Below are positions 1-6,966 of a stretch of 60,878 nt of DNA, in pieces (positions within the stretch are counted from its first letter, which is position 1; each line of letters starts with the position of its first letter). The translations under genes were made by a program, and so were the position numbers. This DNA comes from an uncultured Clostridia bacterium. GTDB taxonomy: Bacteria; Bacillota; Clostridia; UBA1381. Below the pieces are notes generated by a model. The model saw only the letters and a program-made list of their open reading frames with translations. It was not told where the DNA came from and did not search any database. The stretch spans positions 1 through 60,878 of the forward strand of contig CAJUEZ010000010.1 of the NCBI GenBank assembly GCA_910585485.1. The letters run 5' to 3'.

Positions 1-3000
1 CATTGTCATATTCATATTGTGTTACAACGTCTTTTTCGCCGTCATTGCCGATAACTGCAATGTTTCTGTTTCTGCTGTCATATGTATATCTTATGCTGTC
101 ATATACGTTTGATTCTCTTAAGGTATCAACTTTTGCTACGTTTCCGTTTACATCATAATATGTAATTTGCTTTCCGCCGGTAGGCAATGTTTCGGAATAC
201 AACTGATTAAAACAATTATATGTATATGATGTGGCATTTCCGTTATAATCTGTTGCCTGAGTTAAAAGTCCAGTATTCTTATTATATGTGTTTGTTGCCG
301 ACTTTTTATTAATATTAGTTGTTTTAACGATATTTCCCAATGCGTTATAAACATTTTGTACGGAATACTCCGTGCTGCCGGAAGCAACCAAGTTCGGCTC
401 TTGTTGTGTTAGCATGTTTCCAACATAGTCATATGTATATTGAGTAGTGGCAGTATCATAAGTTATTCCGCCCGCTTTTCCGTCAATACTTTCTTTGATT
501 TTGTGACCAAACAGGTCATAATCAGTCGTAATATTTATATAGTCAGAGCCAATATTTTTATACTGTACAGTAGAAGAGGTTATTCCGTGCGTCGGCAAGC
601 CGGCGTCCACATCTGTATTTGTGGAATAATAGTTTATTCCTACAGCATACTCCGACAATGTTTGATTGCTGTCAGCATTTTTTGCAACTTCGGATTTTTT
701 TCTTCCGTCAGGATAGTAAGTATATTCTACTTTCACGGCTTGATTGCCGTCTTCATTCCTGTTGCTGATTAATGTTTTCACATTACCGTTTGCATCATAA
801 TCATATTGTTCTGCTAATATCCAAGTATTGGTCTGTGGGTTAAATACATACCCTTCTGAGTATCTTCCTAAAGAATCGTAACAGAACTTAGTTTTATTGC
901 CGTTTTCGTCTGTTGTAATAATTTCGTTAAGGCTGTCAAAGTACTCATTTTGATTGACTGAACCGTCAGGATAAGTAGTCTTTATTAACCTTTGCTGATT
1001 ATCATATTCGTAACTTGTTATGTTATCTTTTGCATCTTCAACAGAAACTAAATTGCCGAACATATCATATGTTGATGATGCACTAACCGTTCCGGATATA
1101 TTATTCCCCGCTTCATCTACTATACCGTTAGCTGTAAAACTTTCTGTAACTACTAATGAATTACCCTGTTCATAATCCTCATCAGTATCTTCATCAAATG
1201 ACATGTCTGTATAGTTATATACATAATTTTTATTGGTGCTGCTGTCATATGTCAAATCACCACAGTCATTATATTTATATCTAACTGATTTTACTTGAGT
1301 TGCATTATTGGATTTCACATCCGAAGTAACAACTTGTGTAATTGACTTACCATCGTTTGTATATTTATTTCGACTATATAATCCATCTCCACGATATATA
1401 TCTGTTTGGGAAGGTAAATAATAATCTGAAGAAGAATATGAGTAGGTTTCTGTATAGTCGCCTATGGTTTTTTTGGTTATTTGTTGAACTGTATTATATT
1501 CGTAATCGGTAGTATTTTCAATATAATTTGATGGATTGTTTATATTATATTTTTTTACTACTTCTTGCGATATATTATATCCGCCTTCTTTATTGGCTAC
1601 ATAGCTTAAATTGCTGATTGTATAATCATCACCTGCTCTTATTTCTTTGGTTGTTAAAAGCCCCTTGTTATCATATTTATCAATAACCGTATATCCATCA
1701 CTTTCCCTTGAAACAGTAGTAGTGTGACTTGCTCTGCCATCTTTACTTTTCAATATACCTTCTGTTGGATTGTCATATGTATAAGTATATTTGTTTGACA
1801 CTGACCCGTCTGCTTCAACATCTTGTCTGCTCTTTACTTTATATTTTTCATATGTAAAATTTCTATTATCAAAGAATGCATTTATTTTTTCATATTCATA
1901 TTTTATTTTTGCGCCTGTGGGCAATGTTATTTCTTCTAATGTTGGATATAATTCTGAATAGTTTATATCTGTATCATATGCGGACGCAGTAGTCATAGTA
2001 TTAGAAATTTCTTGTAATCTATAGATATTTCTATGATTTTGAGTTGTGTAAACAATTTTTTCGTCTTTATCCGTATTATAATTTACTTTTAAATGTTTTT
2101 TATTATCTACTTCCAATAAACCATATGGGTCTAACTCGTCATTGTTTTCAGTTTCTATAGAATAATTAACAACTTCTTTACCATTAACTTTTATAGAGTT
2201 ATTTGTACCTTTAGGTAAACTTATAACTCTTCCGTATGTATCTGTTATTTCTCCCAATGCTTTATCGTATAAAATTCTATTGCCATACCTATCTTCTTCA
2301 GCAACTAAATCCCCCTGATAATTAAAGTATAATTTTTTGCCTTGATAATCCGTTATTTTAGTAGTATATCTAAAGCCAAATTCAGCCTCGTCACTATCAT
2401 CCATTGAATCTCTTGCATAATCAATACTGATGTTATACATCTTGCTGTTACCCTCATTAGATATAACATTTCCACCCATAGACTCATAGCTTTCACTATT
2501 GGAATTATATCTATATTCAGCTTTATAGCTTAACATTTCCCCATCTCTTGTAAGCAAATTTCCGGTTTCAGTATAATATGTATAACTGCCGGAAGATTCC
2601 TGAGTGATAGATAATCTATCCATTTTATCTAAACTAAAATACCAATCTTCTCCAAGTGTAAGATAGTTGGGAGTAATTTTACATGATATAGCTTCATGCG
2701 CATTGACAGAGGTATATGTGACCTTGTCACAAGCAAGAGATTTATCTCTTTTTAGTTTCACAGTATTCCCTGATGGTAACTCATATTGTTTTATAAAGCC
2801 TTTTTGTTCTATATCTTCTGCATTAACGCCCGAAAGAGATTGATAATAATCTTTATATGCTCCTGCACTCGTATTACATGGAGTAATATAGCTTGAGTAA
2901 TTTTGCGATGTGTAAATTTCACCATTCGCATTTTCTTTACTAAGCAACTGTTCCTCATTATCATAATATATATATACATAATCAGATGTGTTATTGATAT

Positions 3001-3385
3001 AGTATTTGTAAATTAACTTTTCGGATTTCCGTCTTTGTGAAATGTCTAAATCTCCAACTCCATACATCTCATTTTTATACTCGGTAGATATTAAAGAACC
3101 ATAGTTTCTTTTTACTACTACATCTAATCCACCCTTGCCTTTCAGATATAAATCGGTTGAAGAAAATTGTAGATTACCCGACGCCGTATTAATAGTTTCA
3201 CTTCCTGCTTGTCCGACGGATGTTGGCGATGTCATTTTCTCGCCAAAAATGCTTTGCTTATATTCTAACATTGTTAACTGTTCTAAACTTTGAGATGTAC
3301 TTGCACTTGAAACTATAGCGAAAGAAAAAAATACTATACAGCCACAAACAATAGATATAAAGATTTTTCTAATATGATAATCCAT
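1..3385 (-). CDS. YD/RHS-repeat surface protein, C-terminus off the left edge
   Basis: An open frame runs without a stop from the ATG at 3385 to the window edge (about 1128 codons seen). Residues 1-29 form a signal peptide with a hydrophobic core, followed by a start typical of secreted RHS proteins (a short segment with TINTASGNLQFSSTDL). The rest is rich in YD-type repeats such as YTYDNPTEG, YEYDNQQRL, YDSLGRY and YTYDSRNRN. In the family these repeats build a hollow shell that encloses a variable C-terminal toxin or effector; that end is not visible here. The start has GAGGGGG upstream and overlaps the previous gene by 17 nt, so the two are translationally coupled. Whether it is a contact-dependent toxin, an adhesin or a wall protein cannot be decided without the C-terminus. 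Confidence 0.88.
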   Translation of the reverse strand, partial: MDYHIRKIFISIVCGCIVFFSFAIVSSASTSQSLEQLTMLEYKQSIFGEKMTSPTSVGQAGSETINTASGNLQFSSTDLYLKGKGGLDVVVKRNYGSLISTEYKNEMYGVGDLDISQRRKSEKLIYKYYINNTSDYVYIYYDNEEQLLSKENANGEIYTSQNYSSYITPCNTSAGAYKDYYQSLSGVNAEDIEQKGFIKQYELPSGNTVKLKRDKSLACDKVTYTSVNAHEAISCKITPNYLTLGEDWYFSLDKMDRLSITQESSGSYTYYTETGNLLTRDGEMLSYKAEYRYNSNSESYESMGGNVISNEGNSKMYNISIDYARDSMDDSDEAEFGFRYTTKITDYQGKKLYFNYQGDLVAEEDRYGNRILYDKALGEITDTYGRVISLPKGTNNSIKVNGKEVVNYSIETENNDELDPYGLLEVDNKKHLKVNYNTDKDEKIVYTTQNHRNIYRLQEISNTMTTASAYDTDINYSELYPTLEEITLPTGAKIKYEYEKINAFFDNRNFTYEKYKVKSRQDVEADGSVSNKYTYTYDNPTEGILKSKDGRASHTTTVSRESDGYTVIDKYDNKGLLTTKEIRAGDDYTISNLSYVANKEGGYNISQEVVKKYNINNPSNYIENTTDYEYNTVQQITKKTIGDYTETYSYSSSDYYLPSQTDIYRGDGLYSRNKYTNDGKSITQVVTSDVKSNNATQVKSVRYKYNDCGDLTYDSSTNKNYVYNYTDMSFDEDTDEDYEQGNSLVVTESFTANGIVDEAGNNISGTVSASSTYDMFGNLVSVEDAKDNITSYEYDNQQRLIKTTYPDGSVNQNEYFDSLNEIITTDENGNKTKFCYDSLGRYSEGYVFNPQTNTWILAEQYDYDANGNVKTLISNRNEDGNQAVKVEYTYYPDGRKKSEVAKNADSNQTLSEYAVGINYYSTNTDVDAGLPTHGITSSTVQYKNIGSDYINITTDYDLFGHKIKESIDGKAGGITYDTATTQYTYDYVGNMLTQQEPNLVASGSTEYSVQNVYNALGNIVKTTNINKKSATNTYNKNTGLLTQATDYNGNATSYTYNCFNQLYSETLPTGGKQITYYDVNGNVAKVDTLRESNVYDSIRYTYDSRNRNIAVIGNDGEKDVVTQYEYDN

Positions 3386-4439
3386 CTGTATATGCCCCCT
3401 CTACATTTAGATTATTAGTCTCTTTATTTTCTGCAAGAACATTTTCAATGTTTCTTCCGTCAATTTCTGAAATAGTTATTGCCTGTTTTATTTCAGATTT
3501 AGTATATTTTTGTTGAATTAAATTTTTAATCTCACCCTCTGACAACGAATCTCCTACTTCATTCTTTAATTCATTGAAATAAGTATCGCTCTCCGATACA
3601 TTTAAATTTAATTCTTTTACTTTCTTCTCGGCTTCAATAATTTTGGGTACAATAATATCATTTGTTGTCTTTTGCGGTGATTGGCTATAATCATTGTATA
3701 CTTCGTTTATTGGTTCATCAGATATTTTTGATAATCTAATACATTCTAATATAGCTCCTCCATCTTCTGTTGACTTAACGGCAGATAAATTGATATCTGT
3801 GTATGTTTCGTAAATAATTTCTCCCCAAATTTTTCCGGATTGCTTTTCTTCTAATAGTTCTCGGATATTTTTTACTTCGCTGCGTGATATTATATTAGCA
3901 ACACGTATATCCTCTATACTCATGCCTTCATTAATGTATTTTTGAACTTCTTCCATTGATAATTCATACTCTTTTTGCCCGGAACAATAGTTAAATGCGT
4001 CCTCAATCCAATAGCGACCATAGAAATCAATATTTTTACCATAGTAATACATATCTTTTATATATTTTAATGACGCATTACTATTTTGAAGAAATGTATA
4101 AATATCTATAATTTTCGATAAATCTGCACCATCTTTAACTAATTCTTTAATTGTCATTAATTCCTCATCATTAATAGGGTATAACAATGTCATTTCAAAA
4201 AATTGCTCCATGGTATATTGCAATTTATCATCATCCATCCCTTGATTCTGTAATAGTTCTATTAAATCTGTATATTCATCAGATTTCTCATTCACTTCTT
4301 CGTTTATTATTTTATCAGAAGTGGTATTCTGCGATTTTATTTCATTGATATGCTTAACACCATTCATTCCAAACACAACGCCACCACAAAAAAGTATACA
4401 TATAATACTTAAAATGGCTATTCTTTTTTTTAATTTCAT
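3369..4439 (-). CDS. Secreted or membrane-anchored helical protein coupled to the RHS gene
   Basis: Encodes 356 residues. I chose the ATG at 4439 because GTAGGAGGATTAGT precedes it; a start 13 codons further upstream lacks such a site. Residues 4-24 are a hydrophobic segment (IAILSIICILFCGGVVFG), either an uncleaved anchor or a signal peptide. The remainder is charged and largely helical, with repeated short motifs of the type 'E-I-K-x-L-I / I-K-E-L-V'. I recognise no family. Its 3' end overlaps the start of the RHS-repeat gene by 17 nt, so it is probably made in fixed ratio with it. It could be an accessory, chaperone-like or immunity-like partner; that role is inference from position only. 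Confidence 0.7.
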   Translation of the reverse strand: MKLKKRIAILSIICILFCGGVVFGMNGVKHINEIKSQNTTSDKIINEEVNEKSDEYTDLIELLQNQGMDDDKLQYTMEQFFEMTLLYPINDEELMTIKELVKDGADLSKIIDIYTFLQNSNASLKYIKDMYYYGKNIDFYGRYWIEDAFNYCSGQKEYELSMEEVQKYINEGMSIEDIRVANIISRSEVKNIRELLEEKQSGKIWGEIIYETYTDINLSAVKSTEDGGAILECIRLSKISDEPINEVYNDYSQSPQKTTNDIIVPKIIEAEKKVKELNLNVSESDTYFNELKNEVGDSLSEGEIKNLIQQKYTKSEIKQAITISEIDGRNIENVLAENKETNNLNVEGAYTDGLSY

Positions 4440-4520
4440 ACTAATCCTCCTACTTGTATATAATATTCTTTTTATCATTATAGTTCCTTATTTTATACAT
4501 CCCTTCTGTCTTTGCAAAAA

Positions 4521-4589
4521 AATATGCTATGCTCTCAAAGATTCTGTGAATCATTTTGTCACATTATCTTATAAAAAGCATAGCATATT
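4521..4589. repeat. 13-bp inverted repeat with an inner TGTGA/TCACA dyad
   Basis: AATATGCTATGCT at 4521-4533 is repeated as its exact reverse complement at 4577-4589, with 43 bp between. Inside lies a second dyad, TGTGA-N9-TCACA. It sits about 80 bp upstream of the RHS-partner start. It could be an operator, a long-range stem in the leader RNA, or a recombinase site. Confidence 0.6.
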
Positions 4590-4612
4590 TATTTGCAATT
4601 TTAAATTATTTT

Positions 4613-4652
4613 GTCGTAGACGACATTTTTTAGTCGTGGATGACATTTTTTA
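4613..4652 (-). promoter_or_regulatory. Tandem 20-bp repeats, candidate LytTR-regulator binding site
   Basis: GTCGTAGACGACATTTTTTA at 4613-4632 is followed directly by a copy at 4633-4652 that differs at two positions. LytTR regulators bind paired direct repeats about two helical turns apart, and a LytTR gene lies 340 bp away. The repeats are 174-213 bp upstream of the RHS partner start. Assignment to that regulator is inference. Confidence 0.5.
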
Positions 4653-4986
4653 ATAAAAGATTTTTATATCTGCTACAAATATTTCCTCATCATAATTAAA
4701 TGTCACTGTTTCGTTATATTTATTAACACATAATCTTATATTATCCATTCTTTTACCGTAGTTTTTCTTATATCCTTTTTGTTTTCCGATTTTCCATCAA
4801 CAAAATGTACCTTATTGTATATCTATACATAGTTTTCCCACAATTAATAAATAAGCATTACAGAAAAAAATATTTTATTGTTCATTTTTCTTTCAACAAA
4901 TATATTATAAAAAAACAATACTTCAACAATATTCATAATAACATATACTATATTTCTAAAATATATATTCATTATTTTTCTCGTTA

Positions 4987-5664
4987 TTAATTTCTAAATT
5001 TATTATTAATAGATTTTATGTATGTTCTACTTATAGTAATTTTTTCGCCATTCGCTAAAATAAATTGATTTTTTACCTTTTCCTGTACATAATCCATATT
5101 AACTATATATGAATTATGACATCGTTCAAAATTAAATTGTGACAAATAAGAAATAATAGACGACAAAGTGGTTCGCCACAAGTATTTTTTCCCGTTAGCT
5201 AAATATACATCTCCATAGTGGTCTTTCATCTGTATATACATAATGTCCTTAATTGCCACTATAACTTTTGCAGAGCCGCAAATTAAAGATACTTTTCCTA
5301 CAATTTTGTTGTATTCTTTTATTGTTTCTGAAAAATGATACTTTATCATTTGACTACATTCATCTTTTAAAATAAAGCGGTATGCTCTGTAATTATATTC
5401 CTTACGAGCATATGAATCGTAATTTGTAAAAAATGCAATTACACAATCACTGTTTTTTTCTTTAACATACTGAGCAGCATTAAACCCGCCACAACCGTTG
5501 TCCATTTCAATATCCAAAAAAGCAATGTCAAATACATTATTACTATTTATTAAATCATTGGCTGAACTATAGCAATATATATCTGCATCAAGGGTTAGTT
5601 CTTTTACTATGGCTTTCATCTGTTCAATATAAAATGTATCGTCATCACATAATACAATTTTCAT
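4987..5664 (-). CDS. Response regulator with receiver and LytTR DNA-binding domains
   Basis: Encodes 225 residues. The ATG at 5664 is preceded by GAAAGAAGGA at good spacing and starts the receiver domain directly (MKIVLCDDD, acidic pair near residue 8). The phosphoacceptor Asp lies in IAFLDIEMD near residue 55 and the conserved Lys in RFILKDE near residue 105. The C-terminal half (about 130-225) is a LytTR domain ending in a typical NGEKITISRTYIK segment. Such AgrA/VirR-like proteins bind direct repeats and usually work with a membrane histidine kinase. No kinase gene is visible in the window, so it is either an orphan or its partner lies elsewhere. It is convergent with nothing and shares a 275-bp divergent region with the XRE gene. 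The tandem repeats at 4613-4652 are a plausible target. Confidence 0.9.
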   Translation of the reverse strand: MKIVLCDDDTFYIEQMKAIVKELTLDADIYCYSSANDLINSNNVFDIAFLDIEMDNGCGGFNAAQYVKEKNSDCVIAFFTNYDSYARKEYNYRAYRFILKDECSQMIKYHFSETIKEYNKIVGKVSLICGSAKVIVAIKDIMYIQMKDHYGDVYLANGKKYLWRTTLSSIISYLSQFNFERCHNSYIVNMDYVQEKVKNQFILANGEKITISRTYIKSINNKFRN

Positions 5665-5818
5665 AATGTATCCTTCTTTCATTTTTCATTAGTTATACTA
5701 TATATTATATCTTATAAAAAAATAAATGGTAGAACTTTTTCATTTTCTTTATCCATTTTCGTCATTATGCTATAATTATTTTTTGTTTTTTGTGCATCAT
5801 TTATAGTTCTAAATTATT

Positions 5819-5892
5819 AAATCGGATATATATATTAATAATATACTGTTTAATCGGATATGTCAATAGCAATTAGCATTTTAAATGGATAT
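5819..5892. promoter_or_regulatory. Three phased TTAA(A)T(C)GGATAT repeats, candidate XRE operator
   Basis: The cores CGGATA at 5823 and 5855 and TGGATA at 5886 each sit in a TTAAAT-type context and are spaced 32 and 31 bp, i.e. three helical turns. They lie between the divergent LytTR and XRE genes, directly upstream of the XRE start. This spacing places all three on one face of the helix, which suits a cooperative repressor. Confidence 0.5.
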
Positions 5893-5939
5893 TTTTAACA
5901 AATTGTGCGGTACAATAGTATATAATAGGAGTGATTGTT

Positions 5940-6251
5940 ATGTGTTTAGAAGAAAAGTTTGCTGAACGATTGGCACAGCTCAGAACTCAAAAAGGTGTAT
6001 CAGCGAGAGAAATGAGCTTATCATTAGGACAAAGTACTGGATATATAAATAATATTGAGAATAAAAATAGTCTGCCTTCAATGTCTGTATTCTTTTACAT
6101 TTGTGATTACTTTGGTATTTCACCAAAAGAATTTTTTGAGTTTGAGGTGAGTAATCCTACTAAATTAAACAGTACCATAAATGATTTAAAAATGCTTACG
6201 CCAAAATGTTTAGAAAATATTTCTGCTGTTATAAAAGATTTAAAGAAATAA
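5940..6251 (+). CDS. XRE-family helix-turn-helix transcriptional regulator
   Basis: Encodes 103 residues from the ATG at 5940, which has AGGAG eight bases upstream. A GTG nine bases earlier would overlap that ribosome site. Residues 5-65 are an HTH_3 domain (FAERLAQLRTQKGVSAREMS... YINNIENKNSLPSM...ICDYFGI), followed by a short helical tail. Such proteins act as dimeric repressors of mobile-element or toxin modules. It is read divergently from the LytTR regulator, over the three phased repeats at 5819-5892. A hairpin terminator follows. It may control the RHS module, ICE functions, or both; the sequence does not decide. Confidence 0.9.
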   Translation: MCLEEKFAERLAQLRTQKGVSAREMSLSLGQSTGYINNIENKNSLPSMSVFFYICDYFGISPKEFFEFEVSNPTKLNSTINDLKMLTPKCLENISAVIKDLKK

Positions 6252-6255
6252 AAAT

Positions 6256-6284
6256 CAGGGAGACAAGAAGCCTCCCTTTGCTGT
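6256..6284 (+). terminator. Hairpin terminator after the XRE gene
   Basis: AGGGAG and CTCCCT form a stem around a short loop five bases after the stop codon, followed by TTTG and a T-rich stretch. Confidence 0.6.
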
Positions 6285-6331
6285 ATTTATTTGTTTTGTG
6301 CATCATTGAACAGCTTTCTTGCCACTGTAAA

Positions 6332-6856
6332 CTATTCCATTCCAACGATAGGAATATCACGGTAACAGGTATCAAGCGAGAATTGCTCGTCATAGTTAAA
6401 TGATGGATTGACGGATTGATAGATTTTCTCATAAGCCGTTTGTATGGCGGTATTCATATCCATTCCATTCTTAACCTCGTTGATGATGTCGGCAAGCAAT
6501 ACTTTTAATTCCTGCTCCGCTTGTGCGTATGCGTCAGGTCTTAACTGTCTGTCACGCATAACACGGATTGCGTTCTGTGCAATTGGTGATAAGATACCGT
6601 AACCATGTCCGTTTGTCTGATTTGCCATAACTGCCTTGCGTATGTGTGTGTTTGCATATCCTGCCGCCAATGTGTAGCCGAGCTTGCCGCTTTGTACTTT
6701 GTCAAGAATATCACCGACTAAATTCTCAACGATTTGTGTTTGTTCCTCTGTCGCATTTAATGGTGTGCTTTCTCTCGGAATAGGTGCGGCAAGCGCTGTT
6801 GTACTTGCTGCGGTCAATGCCGCCGCAATGATTAGTGTAAAAATTTTCTTTTTCAT
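6332..6856 (-). CDS. Small secreted protein of ICE1, family not recognised
   Basis: Encodes 174 residues starting after GGGAGGTTTTCATT. Residues 1-23 are a clear signal peptide with an Ala-x-Ala cleavage site (TALAAPIP). The mature part (about 150 residues) is soluble and helical, with a NLVGDILDKVQSGKLG segment and a single Cys near the C-terminus (DTCYRD). It is the last gene of the minus-strand block that contains the transfer genes, directly after the NlpC/P60 hydrolase, so export to the cell surface during mating is plausible. I know no family for it and assign no function. Confidence 0.7.
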   Translation of the reverse strand: MKKKIFTLIIAAALTAASTTALAAPIPRESTPLNATEEQTQIVENLVGDILDKVQSGKLGYTLAAGYANTHIRKAVMANQTNGHGYGILSPIAQNAIRVMRDRQLRPDAYAQAEQELKVLLADIINEVKNGMDMNTAIQTAYEKIYQSVNPSFNYDEQFSLDTCYRDIPIVGME

Positions 6857-6966
6857 AATGAAAACCTCCCTGTAATTTATTTTATGTATAAATCATATCA
6901 GGAAATTTCCATATCGTCAAAAAATTTTATATTTCGATAAAAAATTTGACAAATTGATTTTTTTAT

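Larger units (their letters stand above)
4440..4986. other. 547-bp AT-rich regulatory region without a convincing gene
   Basis: The stretch lies between the start of the RHS partner gene and the stop of the LytTR regulator. It holds a 13-bp inverted repeat (4521-4533 and 4577-4589) and two 20-bp tandem repeats (4613-4652), annotated separately. The one open frame (4805-4990, plus strand) encodes an I/Y/N/K-rich low-complexity string without a ribosome site and is not accepted as a gene. Confidence 0.6.

Noticed and set aside
440..772. Plus-strand open frame of 110 codons
   Set aside because: It is the shadow of the RHS-repeat gene read on the minus strand; no ribosome site and unnatural composition.
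4521..4589. Invertible promoter flanked by the 13-bp inverted repeat
   Set aside because: The enclosed 43 bp is too short for a typical invertible segment and no dedicated invertase lies next to it; kept only as a structural repeat.
4805..4990. Plus-strand 61-codon frame in the AT-rich gap
   Set aside because: I/Y/N/K-only composition, no ribosome site, convergent into the LytTR gene.
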